Origin: Deinococcus seoulensis
Lineage (GTDB): Bacteria; Deinococcota; Deinococci; Deinococcales; Deinococcaceae
Reading direction: 5' to 3'
Assembly: GCF_014648115.1 (NCBI RefSeq)
Contig: NZ_BMQM01000047.1
Coordinates: 1 to 25,278, forward strand
Length of the DNA stretch: 25,278 nucleotides
In this document: one piece after another, positions 8,976 to 17,500 of the stretch
Position numbering within the stretch: the first letter of the stretch is position 1
How the letters are laid out: each line of letters opens with the position of its first letter
The notes under the pieces: model-generated
What the model was told of the DNA's origin: nothing
What the model saw: the letters and a program-made list of their open reading frames with translations, nothing else
The model's database searches: none
Position numbers and translations under genes: made by a program

Positions 8976-9437
8976 TTACCAGCCGATGTAGTAGTCAACG
9001 ACCGCGCTGTACGAACCGTTCGGGGCCGTCCACTGCTGCGCCGCTGCCGTCGCCGTCAGGCCGTAGGTGTAGCGGCTGCCGTCGGCAGGGTTGCTGGGGA
9101 CCAGCGTGGGGTCGATGTCTGTGATCAGCACCACGTTCAGTTTGTTGGCGCCGTTCATCAGATCGACGCTGCCGTCGGCATTCCACTGGGTGTCGTCCCA
9201 GTAGCCCAGGAACGGGCTGGAGTCCAGGTTGCAGCGCACGCTGACCTTGCCGGAACCGGTGGCGGCCGTCGATGTGGCCGCCTGGTAGTTGAACAGGATC
9301 TGGTCGGCCGCTGTGATTTCGCAGGCATCCGTTACGGTGGCGTTCACGGCGACCGGGGCGGCGGCGGCGGGGCTGCCAGCCATCGCTCCGCTCAGCAGGG
9401 TGGCGGCCAGGAGGAAGGGAACTGTATTCAGGTGCAT
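8976..9437 (-). CDS. Spore coat U (SCPU) domain pilus subunit
   Basis: This is a 153-residue protein with a signal peptide of about 25-27 residues (LLAATLLSGAMAGSPAAAA). The mature N-terminus APVAVNATVTDAC resembles the donor strand of the first subunit, with C39 and C69 as the likely disulfide. The C-terminal strand NGSYSAVVDYYIGW is a divergent form of the family ending, with Trp in place of the usual final Phe. It lies between the first SCPU gene and the lipoprotein gene in the same orientation. A structural or minor pilin role is inferred. Confidence 0.8.
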   Translation of the reverse strand: MHLNTVPFLLAATLLSGAMAGSPAAAAPVAVNATVTDACEITAADQILFNYQAATSTAATGSGKVSVRCNLDSSPFLGYWDDTQWNADGSVDLMNGANKLNVVLITDIDPTLVPSNPADGSRYTYGLTATAAAQQWTAPNGSYSAVVDYYIGW

Positions 9438-9503
9438 GGCACTCCTTGGTGATTACAGAGAAGGGTGAACCGGTGAGGCTTCCCCGGTTCATCCGGTATG
9501 GGT

Positions 9504-9962
9504 TTAGAACTCGACTTCGATGTCGACGGTGCCGGTGTAATCAGTGGCGGTCGGCGCGCCCCACTGGCCAGCCACGGCGCTGGGTGCAACGGTGTAGACG
9601 TATTTGTCGGCTCCTGCGAAGGTGCCGGTTCCCGCTCCGGGGGTTGCGACGCTCGTCAGACTGTAGGTGGCGTTCAGGGACTTGCTTTTGCTGGTGCTGG
9701 TGAGGGTCATGGAAGCGCTGGCAGCCGTCTTCAGCGTGATGGTCGTGCCGGAGTTGCAGTACAGGGTGGCACTACCGGACATCGCGCTGGCCGATCCGGT
9801 GATGGCGTCGTAGCTGAAGCTGGCGCTGCCGGTTGCCGCGCTGTTGAACATGCAGGAGCTCAGGACGGTGGCGTTCACGGTGATGGGCGCGCTGGCCGTG
9901 CCCGCCAGGGCGGTGGAGGTGAAGAGGGCAGTGGCCAGACCGAGAGCAACGATTTTTTTCAT
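9504..9962 (-). CDS. Spore coat U (SCPU) domain major pilin candidate
   Basis: This 152-residue protein is the first gene of the minus-strand pilus operon. The signal peptide is residues 1-20 (MKKIVALGLATALFTSTALA). The mature N-terminus GTASAPITVNATVLSSC has the alternating hydrophobic donor-strand pattern, and C37/C69 form the expected disulfide. The mature sequence is rich in Ser, Thr, Ala and Gly, typical of an abundant pilin, and ends DYTGTVDIEVEF. A good Shine-Dalgarno (CAGGAGAAC) precedes the ATG at 9962. First position in the operon and low-complexity composition suggest the major subunit (inference). Confidence 0.87.
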   Translation of the reverse strand: MKKIVALGLATALFTSTALAGTASAPITVNATVLSSCMFNSAATGSASFSYDAITGSASAMSGSATLYCNSGTTITLKTAASASMTLTSTSKSKSLNATYSLTSVATPGAGTGTFAGADKYVYTVAPSAVAGQWGAPTATDYTGTVDIEVEF

Positions 9963-10290
9963 GAGTTCTCCTGTGGCGTCTGCCCCTATGAGAGCAGCGC
10001 CTGGTATCGGTCATCCGACTTCCGATGGGGCCACCCTATGAGTGGGGGCATTAATCAAATCCTGGCCAATGGCCTGTAAGTGTTCTGTCAGACTCTGTGT
10101 GCATGGTCCGAACGCCGAACTGCATGAGAAAAAACGCCTGTCCAGGGTCAGGTCGTTGAGTCAGTTCTCACGTTCAGTTTTAGTAGCCAATTCATGCGTG
10201 CATCCGTGTTTTCGCTGCGTGTGGCCATCTGGCCACGCTGGGTGTCCAGACGGACATGAGAAAACAGACCTGCTTTTCTAAGGTGGGTGA
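9963..10290. promoter_or_regulatory. Divergent control region between pilus operon and SARP-like regulator
   Basis: No gene is supported in these 328 bp. CCCTATGAG occurs at 9984-9992 and again at 10034-10042, a 50-bp (about five-turn) spacing. CATGAGAAAA followed by A/C-rich sequence and CCTG occurs at 10123-10140 and 10255-10272. GTGGCC-ATCT-GGCCAC (10221-10236) is a perfect 6-bp hairpin or dyad. Such direct repeats and dyads in a divergent promoter are plausible operators for the adjacent regulator. Exact -10 and -35 boxes could not be assigned with confidence. Confidence 0.45.
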
Positions 10291-11595
10291 GTGGATCCTC
10301 ATGCCGCGCCTGCCCTTTCAACTGATGCGCCGTCCCTTCAGACACTGGGGGGATTGAGCCTGGGCGCGGTTCAGGAACTCAAACCGCTGCTGCTGCTGGC
10401 CTACCTGCTGATCGAGGGAGCCACGACGCGTGACCGGCTCGCCCAGCTGTTGTGGGCGGGTACAGCCGACCCGAAGAACAACCTGCGTGTCAGCCTGTGC
10501 AAACTCAGGGGCTGGGGCGTGACCGTCACCACGGACGGGGAGTACCTGAGTGCCGAGCATCCGAGCGATCACGTAGCTGGCGCGGCCTCTGGCGACTGCG
10601 CCGAGTTCCTGCGGGGCGTGGAGTTGTCTGGCGTGAGTCCCGAGCTGGAGGACTGGGTATTCACTCGTCGTGAGCGGCTGGCCGCCCAGGCGCAGGAGGC
10701 CCTGCTGCGCAAGGCGGCGCGCGTCACGGACCGGGAGGAACTGCTGGGCCGGGCGTGGCGCGTGCCGGGGGCGCCCCTGCCGTCGGCGGGCACGCTGGCG
10801 CGCTTCCTGTCGCTGTGCCGTGCCGGGACTGAACTTCACGGGTCGCTGAGCGAGGAACTGGCCGAACTGTGGGACGGAACGCTGCCCGTGCAGGAGCCGC
10901 TGGCTCAGGCGCTGCTGGCCGGCTGGCTGGAAGGTGGCGTGACGTGGCTGGCCGGTGACGCGGCGCAGTGGCAACCGTCCCTGGGCAGTGCGCGGGCGCT
11001 GCTGGAAGCAGACGGGCAGCGCGTCCTGAGCCTGCACGTGCCGCCCGGAATGACGGCGCAGGCGTGCGCGCATGTGCTGGGCACTCAGGTGGCGCGAGCC
11101 TGTCAGGACGGCCCTGCGCAGGCACTGACTGTCGTGCTGCGCGGGGCAGCGCACACCCTGAACAGTGCGGCGCTGGCGGAGGCACTGACAGGCTGGCTGG
11201 ACGTCCGGTTCGTCGTGCTGGGCGGCGCGCCCGCCTCCGGTGTGGGGCTGGTCCTCACGCAGCCTGCTGCGGCGCTGCGTGGCGGCCGTCCTGCCGGGAG
11301 CACCTGCGCGGTCAGGGTGCCCTGGCCTGCGGGCCGTGACCGGGCACGCCCGCGCCTGGAGTGGCCGCTGCCCAGCGGCCTGCGGGGGCGGCGGCACGGG
11401 GGCAGGGGCGGGTCGCTTCCCGCCGCGACCATTCACGCCCTCCGTGTCCGGCAGGCGCCCAGTGCCACTGGTCCGCCGCTCGTGCTTTCAGCCCGCGTGG
11501 CCGTGCGGACTCTACACTCTGGGCCTGATGCCCCCCTCCCCCACCCGCCCGAGTACGGAACGCTTTCCTGCTCAGCTCAGGAAAGGATCACCTGA
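10291..11595 (+). CDS. SARP-type winged-helix transcriptional regulator (C-terminal part uncertain)
   Basis: The protein has 434 residues as read, starting with GTG at 10291 behind AAGGTGG. Residues ~14-90 fit the OmpR-type winged helix of SARP activators: LQTLGGLSL, KPLLLLAYLLIEGATTRDRLAQLLW, then NNLRVSLCKLR as recognition helix. Residues ~105-210 resemble the helical BTAD region. Residues ~210-330 look like a degenerate nucleotide-binding or effector domain. After about residue 330 the sequence turns into Arg/Gly/Pro-rich, unstructured text, and a promoter-like TACACT lies within this tail. A one-base shift near 11290 would instead give an ending REHLRGQGALACGP with a stop at 11337-11339. 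As read, its stop overlaps the response regulator start (TGATG). It is divergent from the pilus operon, so it may control it (inference). Confidence 0.7.
   Translation: MDPHAAPALSTDAPSLQTLGGLSLGAVQELKPLLLLAYLLIEGATTRDRLAQLLWAGTADPKNNLRVSLCKLRGWGVTVTTDGEYLSAEHPSDHVAGAASGDCAEFLRGVELSGVSPELEDWVFTRRERLAAQAQEALLRKAARVTDREELLGRAWRVPGAPLPSAGTLARFLSLCRAGTELHGSLSEELAELWDGTLPVQEPLAQALLAGWLEGGVTWLAGDAAQWQPSLGSARALLEADGQRVLSLHVPPGMTAQACAHVLGTQVARACQDGPAQALTVVLRGAAHTLNSAALAEALTGWLDVRFVVLGGAPASGVGLVLTQPAAALRGGRPAGSTCAVRVPWPAGRDRARPRLEWPLPSGLRGRRHGGRGGSLPAATIHALRVRQAPSATGPPLVLSARVAVRTLHSGPDAPLPHPPEYGTLSCSAQERIT
11513..11518 (+). promoter_or_regulatory. Possible -10 box for the response regulator-kinase operon
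   Basis: TACACT matches the TANNNT -10 form and lies 9 nt before an ATG (11528) and 77 nt before the response regulator start. No clear -35 is seen at 16-18 nt. It falls inside the doubtful C-terminal tail of the SARP-like frame. Confidence 0.35.
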
Positions 11596-11608
11596 TGGAC
11601 ACGATTGA
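11528..11608 (+). CDS. Possible 26-residue upstream open reading frame
   Basis: An ATG just behind a TACACT box opens a 26-codon frame (MPPSPTRPSTERFPAQLRKG, then SPDGHD) that ends at 11608. It therefore overlaps the first codons of the response regulator (start 11595) in another frame. If translated it could couple or limit regulator translation. There is no homology evidence, and it may be chance. Confidence 0.2.
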   Translation: MPPSPTRPSTERFPAQLRKGSPDGHD

Positions 11609-12233
11609 CCGCACCATTCGCCTGCAACTGGTCGAGGATCACGACCTGACCCGCTTTGGCCTGCGCATGCTGCTGTCCGCCCAGCCGGACTTTCAGGTGG
11701 TGGCCGAGGCCCGCACGGCCGAAGAGGGGCTCGAGGGGCTCGCGCGGTTCGCGGCGGACGTCGTCCTGATGGACATCAACCTGCCCGGCATGGACGGCAT
11801 TCACGCGGCGCAGGAGGTGCGCCGGGTCCGGCCGGACGCGCAGGTCGTGATGCTCACGGCGTCCAACCGGCGCGATCAGCTGTTCGCGGCGCTCGCGTCG
11901 GGGGCGGTGGCGTACTGCCTGAAGTCCGCGCCGCCGGAGGTGATGTTCCAGGCGATCCGTTCGGCCGCGTCGGGCTCGGTGTTCTTCGATCCGGAAAGTG
12001 CGCGGCACCTGCTGCACACCGTGCAGGGCAGCGCGCCCCTGTCCCCCCTGACCGAGCGGGACATGGCCATTCTGCGCCTCGTGGCAGACGGCAACGCGAA
12101 CAAGGACATTGCCGCTGCGCTGGGGATCAGTGTGGGCCTGGTGAAAAAGCACATCGGGGAGATCCTGGAGAAACTGCAGGCCACGGACCGCACGCAGGCG
12201 GCCATCAAGGCCTTCCGGGCGGGGTTGATCTGA
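11595..12233 (+). CDS. NarL/FixJ-family response regulator
   Basis: This 212-residue two-component regulator has an N-terminal receiver domain (residues ~8-125) with the acidic pocket E14-D15 (LVEDHDL), phosphoacceptor D60 (VVLMDINLPGMDG), the conserved T88 (MLTAS) and K110 (YCLKS). The C-terminal LuxR-type helix-turn-helix runs from ~149 to 206 (LTERDMAILRLVADGNANKDIAAALGIS and the helix VGLVKKHIGEILEKL). The start has AAAGGA 7-8 nt upstream. It overlaps the SARP-like frame at its start and the kinase at its end (TGATG in both cases), so it is surely the partner of that kinase. Target genes are unknown; the neighbouring pilus operon is the obvious candidate by position. Confidence 0.95.
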   Translation: MDTIDRTIRLQLVEDHDLTRFGLRMLLSAQPDFQVVAEARTAEEGLEGLARFAADVVLMDINLPGMDGIHAAQEVRRVRPDAQVVMLTASNRRDQLFAALASGAVAYCLKSAPPEVMFQAIRSAASGSVFFDPESARHLLHTVQGSAPLSPLTERDMAILRLVADGNANKDIAAALGISVGLVKKHIGEILEKLQATDRTQAAIKAFRAGLI

Positions 12234-13702
12234 TGCGGCGCGCGCCGCCCGCCACGCGCGACCTGCTGCGCCTGCTGGACCAGCCCGACCAGACACCTAT
12301 CGGGCGGGCCACCGTGATCACGGTGGTGGTCGTGGTGGTCGTGGACGCCCTGACGCCCGCCTCACTGCCGCTGGCAGCCGGGCTCGCGCCGCTGCTGCTC
12401 GCGTCGCTGATCGCGCGGTCCGAGCGGCTCACGTCGCGCCTGACGGCGCTGGCCGTGCTGGGCAGCGCCGCCGTGGGCGCTCTGGACGTGCTGCGCAGCG
12501 GCCCGGACCCGCAGGTGATCCTGCTGCGTCTGGGGGTCACGGTCCTCGTCCTGCTGACGGGCATCTGGGCGACGTGGCAGGCGCGGCAGGAGACCGACAC
12601 GCCGGCCGAACCGCTGGCACTGCCCGTCCCGGGGGCCGACGTGCCGCCCGTCGAGCGGGCCGCGCAGATGCTGGCGTACCTGACCGGAGCGCGCGGTCAT
12701 CAACTGCACCGGGTCGAGAATGCCCGCGAGTGGGTCGAGCGTCAGCCACTGGCCGACCAGGCGGACCCTGGGCGGCGCCGCCTGTTCCGGCTGGCGGGCG
12801 CGCGCGTTCCCCGGCCGCCGGCAGCGCGCAACAACGTCTGGCGGACCGTGACGGGTGACGTGTTCGTGCGCTTCGAGCAGCCGGGGCAGCGGGAACTGCT
12901 GGCAGAACTGACGCGTCCGAGCGCCCCGACGGCGTTCATCGAGGACGCGGTGCACCTGCTGCAACTGCAACTCGAACGCGCCGCGCTGGTCGATCAGGTG
13001 CACACGCAGCGGGAGTTGCTGCGCGACCTCGTGTACGCCTTCTCGCATGACCTGCGTACACCCATCACGGCGAACATCCTGCATTCCGAAGCGGCGCTCG
13101 GGGGCCTGTACGGGCCGCTGTCGCCGGAACTGGCGGAGTTCCTGCGGCACTCGCAGCAGGGCAACCGGGACCTGCTGACCGTCTCGGATCAACTGATGCT
13201 GCTGGCCGAGTACGAGAGCGGCGACCTGACCGGCGAGGCGGGCGGAACCGTCGACCTGGACGGCGTGATCCGCAGCGTGGTCAGTGACGTGCAGGTACGC
13301 GGGCGGGAACGCGGCATTCATTTCGAGCTGGACCTGCAACCCTGCCAGGTGATCGGGCACGCGTACGACCTGCGGCGGGCCGTGCAGAACCTGCTGGAGA
13401 ACGCCATGAAGTTCAGCCCGCCGGGGATGTTCGTGAAGGTCGCGCTGCGCGCGCAGGGTTCCTCGGCGCTGGTGGAGGTCATGGATCAGGGGCCGGGCGT
13501 ACCGGAGGCGCAGGTCACGCACCTGTTCAAGCGGTTCCGGACGTCCACGCGCGGGAGCGGCACCGGCTTCGGGCTGTACCTGACGCGGCGCATCGCGGAG
13601 CGGTACGGGGGAAGGGTCACGTACGCGCGGAGGGGATCGGATCATCCGTGGACGGTCTTCCGGCTGGACCTGCCACTGTACCGCCCGCCCGCTCCGCACT
13701 GA
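12233..13702 (+). CDS. Membrane sensor histidine kinase
   Basis: This 489-residue kinase is paired with the preceding response regulator (1-bp TGATG overlap). The N-terminus has about four hydrophobic segments within residues 25-115 (ITVVVVVVVDAL, LAPLLLASLIA, LAVLGSAAVGAL, VTVLVLLTGIW) with no large external loop, suggesting sensing within or near the membrane. Residues ~138-250 form a soluble GAF-like domain. The H-box is FSHDLRTPIT with H272; the N-box is NLLENAMKFSP with N390; G1 is DQGPGVP (418-424) and G2 GSGTGFGLYL (441-450). All catalytic boxes are intact. The 3' end overlaps the convergent truncated sensor gene by 86 bp. The signal is unknown. Confidence 0.94.
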   Translation: MRRAPPATRDLLRLLDQPDQTPIGRATVITVVVVVVVDALTPASLPLAAGLAPLLLASLIARSERLTSRLTALAVLGSAAVGALDVLRSGPDPQVILLRLGVTVLVLLTGIWATWQARQETDTPAEPLALPVPGADVPPVERAAQMLAYLTGARGHQLHRVENAREWVERQPLADQADPGRRRLFRLAGARVPRPPAARNNVWRTVTGDVFVRFEQPGQRELLAELTRPSAPTAFIEDAVHLLQLQLERAALVDQVHTQRELLRDLVYAFSHDLRTPITANILHSEAALGGLYGPLSPELAEFLRHSQQGNRDLLTVSDQLMLLAEYESGDLTGEAGGTVDLDGVIRSVVSDVQVRGRERGIHFELDLQPCQVIGHAYDLRRAVQNLLENAMKFSPPGMFVKVALRAQGSSALVEVMDQGPGVPEAQVTHLFKRFRTSTRGSGTGFGLYLTRRIAERYGGRVTYARRGSDHPWTVFRLDLPLYRPPAPH

Positions 13703-14354
13703 GGTCCGGGCGGACGGCGAACAGGTCCGTGGTCGCCAGCTGCCGGAGCATCATGGCCTCACGGGCGCGTTCCACGTACCGCTGCCGGTACCACGCGAGG
13801 CACAGGATGGCCAGCAGCACGGAGAACACCATGCCCTGCGTACGCACCATGGCGGCCAGGTACGGCCGGAACACGTCGAAGTTCAGGGTCCAGGGCAGCG
13901 CCACGCACACGAGGTACAGGGTCACCACCAGCCACACGGCGCGCTGGACGGGCACGAGCAGCAGGATCACGCAGGCATTCAGGACCAACGTCCAGTACGA
14001 CGCGCTGCCCACGAACGACGGCGAGTCCGGCAGGGTCGGCTGCAACGCGAATGACAGGTTGTGCAGCAGGGCCAGCGCCACCTGCACAACCACCGTGATC
14101 CGCTCGGCGAGGCGGCTGTACCCGCCCAGCAGGTTCCACAGCAGCGCGCCCAGCATCACGGGCGCCATGACCGGGTACAGGTAGATGACGTACGGTTCCC
14201 GCACCGGTTGCGTGAGTTGCACAGCGTACGTGGCGGTTAACCCGATCAGGGGTGACAGGAGCAGCAGCATGAAGATCCAGCGTTTCTCCTCGAAGGACCG
14301 CCGCTCATCGCCGGTGATGTGCAGCAGGTGCAGGTCGTGTGTGCGTGGATCCAC
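13617..14354 (-). pseudogene. Membrane sensor protein, apparently a diguanylate cyclase lacking its GGDEF domain
   Basis: This is a 245-residue frame starting at GTG 14354. A cytoplasmic N-terminus of ~27 residues is followed by about six hydrophobic segments in residues 28-190 (FMLLLLSPLIGLTATYAV, YPVMAPVMLGALLW, ITVVVQVALALLHNL, LVLNACVILLLVPV, AVWLVVTLYLVCVALPW, MVFSVLLAILCLAWY). Then comes a linker helix ending LRQLATTD at 203-210, which in family members leads straight into the GGDEF domain (normally LATTDPLTGLPNRR). Here it continues LFAVRPDLSAERAGG and stops 36 codons later. No cyclase domain is present, so it cannot make c-di-GMP. The tail overlaps the kinase 3' end by 86 bp. It may be a decayed gene or a retained sensor without output. 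The truncated reading is inference from the linker motif. Confidence 0.7.
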
Positions 14355-14366
14355 ACCCGCAGTCTA
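14352..14366 (-). promoter_or_regulatory. Probable leaderless promoter of the truncated sensor gene
   Basis: Read on the minus strand, TAGACT (14366-14361) is followed by GCGGGT and then the GTG start at 14354. This is the same TANNNT-GCGGGY-start arrangement as at 584-596 and 23122-23134. No clear -35 was found. Confidence 0.5.
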
Positions 14367-14536
14367 GAACAGCTCGCAGGAGCGGGAAGAGGAACGGCGT
14401 CTGCCGGCAGAATCGAGCCCTGTTTCGCCATGCCGGACTTCCGCCACGGTCCCTCCACAGGTGGTCTGTGCGCAGGTGCGGCAGCGGGCGATCCGAGCGG
14501 GTGACACAATGGTCGCAGCATGAACAGGTGTCCCAG

Positions 14537-17500
14537 ATGGTGGCCGGAAGGGGCCACCCGAACAAAGCGTGTGCTCCAGCGGACCGACGATCCGGCGTGA
14601 CAGTCGGGCGCGCTGACCTGCTGCCCGCAGCTTCTGCCGGGCCGGATGAACAGCAACTGGCTGCGTTCCGCGCCCTGTCGTGGCAGCGGGATGAGGCGGC
14701 CGCGCACCTCGCCGCGTGCCGGGAAGCCCTGGTCGCCTGGGCGGGTCCGGACGTGGCGTTCGCCGGCCTGCTGCTGCTGAATTCGGCTGAGTTGCCCGGC
14801 GCGGTCGCGGCGGCTGTCTGGCGGCAGCAGGATACCGGGAGCCGCTCTCTGTCCCTGCAGCAGGAACTGACGCGCCGACAGGAGAGGCGGGCGCAGCGGA
14901 CGGCGGATCTCGCGGTCGTCACGGCGCAACGCACGGCTCACGAGCGGGAGTCGGGGTACGTGAAGGCGCTGGCGGCCCTGCAGCCGAGCGCCGATCAGCT
15001 CAATACCGTGCGTGCGCGGCTCGCACAGGCGCTGACCCGACTGGCGGGCCTGCAGGGGCGTGGCCTCGCGACCCTGTGGAGCGCCGTGTCCGGGCAGGCC
15101 AGCGCCCTGCAACGGGAGGTGGATCAGGCCCGTCAGGATGAGGTGAGCGCCCTGCAGGCGTATGAGGCCCGCGCCCGTCAGGTGGGGGCACTGCCGGTGC
15201 CGGACGCGGCAGGTGTGGCTGGTCAGGTCGCGCGGGAACAGAGTCGCCTCAATGAGCAGGGGCGGGAACTGGCCCGGCAGCAGCACGCCATTCTGAGTGA
15301 GCTGTCGGCAATGGATTCCCTGGACGAGGGGACAAACGCCAGGATCCGGACGCTGCGCCAGCGGGCGGCCGCGGCGTGGGAGTCCGCGCAGAAGGTTCAC
15401 GCGCTGCCCGCCTGGGACCGCTGGGTGCACCTGTGGCGCCGCCGGGAGGACGCGCGGCCCCTCTGGGAGCGGCACGCGGACGCGGAACGCCGGTTGGAGG
15501 ACGCCACGGGCGCGCTGGAGGGTCACCTGGCGACGTTCCCGGCACACCTGCGTGACCCGGTGGACGTGAAGCGGCAGCTCGGCGCGCTCGAGGAGGCCGC
15601 CCGGACCCGGCGGCAGGCGGCGCGCGAGCAGGTCGAACGGCACGCGTGGCGCGCCGCGCTCCTGTGGACGTTACAGGGGCGGGCGGCGGCGCTTGAAACG
15701 GCCCGGATCCACGAGGCCCGCCTTCATGAGGAGCGGGAGCGGCAGCGCGCCGCAGAAGCGGAGCGGCTTCGGGAGGCGCAGCGGATTCAGGAGGCTGAGC
15801 GGATTCGGGAAGCGCAGGCGGCGCGCAGGCACGAGGGTCGCCTCGCCTTCCTGGGCACCCTGCAGGAGAGACGGGCGGCCCTGACGGCGGCGCAGCGGCA
15901 CGCGGAAGAGGCGAGCGGCGTGGGGCAGGGCGGGGCGCAGGTCCTCGCACCGGGATCGGCTCAGGAGGAACGTGGCGCGGCGGGCGGAGCACCGGGCGCC
16001 TCTGCTCCGGCCGCGCCAGTGCCGCCTGCAGCTCCTCACGTTCGGGAGCCTGAGCCGCGGGAACCCTCGCCGGTCGCCTCTGCTCCGGTGCGCCTCGAGG
16101 GCACGCAACTGGCGGACGCGAAGGCCCTGCTGGTCCGGCATGCGGGCGCGGCGGCGCAGGCGGCCATGTGCCTCGAGGCGCTCGTGGAGTGGGCCGGGGC
16201 CGGGGTGGACGCCCTGCGGCTCGCGGAGCTGGTGACGCGCCCACTCCCGGCCGGGATGCAGGATCTCGTCGCGGCCTGGAACGCCCGGCCCGCCACGTCC
16301 GGGGCTGAGACCACGCCGCCCGTCACGCGCGCAGAGGACGCGGCAGCCTGGCTGGCGTTCCGCGCCACGCTGGACGTGCCGGTCACGCTGGACACCTGGT
16401 GCCGCCTGTGGACGGCGCGTGAGAAGGGAATGACGTTCTGGCGTCAGTGGCAGGGTGCGCGGGACACCATGACGGACCTCGAAGGGCAGATGACGCCGCT
16501 GTGGGCCGGGTGGCCCGCCGCGTCCCGGCAGGTCGGGGCGCTGCGTCAGGCGGTCGAGGCCGCCGGGCGTTCCGCGCTGCCTGCCGCGCCTTCACTGACG
16601 GCCACGCAGGTGCGGCAGGTGCGGGCGCTGCTCGCCCGGTTCGACTCGGCGGGCGCCCGCGAGGTCAGGGTGCGTGCCGCGCTGGACCGCTGGGCCGGCC
16701 CGGGCCTGGACGGCGCGCGGCTCGGCCAGCTGGTCAGTGGTCCCCTGCCCGCCGAGATCACGCAGGCACTGGAGGCGTGGACACGCAGCTCCCTGCCCAC
16801 GGATCTGCCCACGGATCTGAGCGTGCAGACGGAACGGGCCCAGGTGCAGGCCGCCGTGCAGGCCGAGAAGGACCGGTCCGCGGCGGTGCTCGGCCCGCTG
16901 CGGGCGCTGCAGGAGCAGGCGCGGGCGGTCAGGCAGGCAGAGCATGAGCTGGCGCGTGCCAGTGGGGCGGCGCTGCCACGCGCACAACGCCGCCTGTACG
17001 ACGTCCGGCAGGCGTACGCCGCGCAGGCCGCCGCGCTGGGGTTCTCTCCGGCACCGTCACTGCGGCGGATCGAGACGCTGATCGAGGAGGAACTCGCGGC
17101 GTTCAACCGGCGCCTGCAACCCCTGGACGCGCAGTGGAAGGCGCTCGTGAACCGGCCCGCACCCGCTTCCGCGCCCCCCGCCCTGCCCGGCGGGTGGAAG
17201 CGGGCGTGGGCGGCGGTGAGCAGCCGCCACGGGCTGCCCCTGCACCCGGACACCTGGGCGCGGTCGCTGTGGCCACGCCGCGCCGAGGGCGAGCAGCTCT
17301 GGGCGGAGTTGGAGGACGCCCGGCGGGAGCAGCAGGCCGCGCAGGACGACCTCGCGGCCCTGTGCGCCTCCTGGCCTGCCGGAGCACGCACGGTGGCCGC
17401 CCTGCGTCAGGCGGCCTGGCTCACCGGGATGGGCACCCTCCCCGCTCCCGCACTGCCGGACCGACCCCTTTCAAACCGACTGCCGCGGAATCCACCCGCA

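Noticed and set aside
14246..15643. A 465-codon minus-strand frame overlapping the large coiled-coil gene
   Set aside because: It has no recognisable domain, and it overlaps both the truncated sensor gene and the better supported plus-strand frame.
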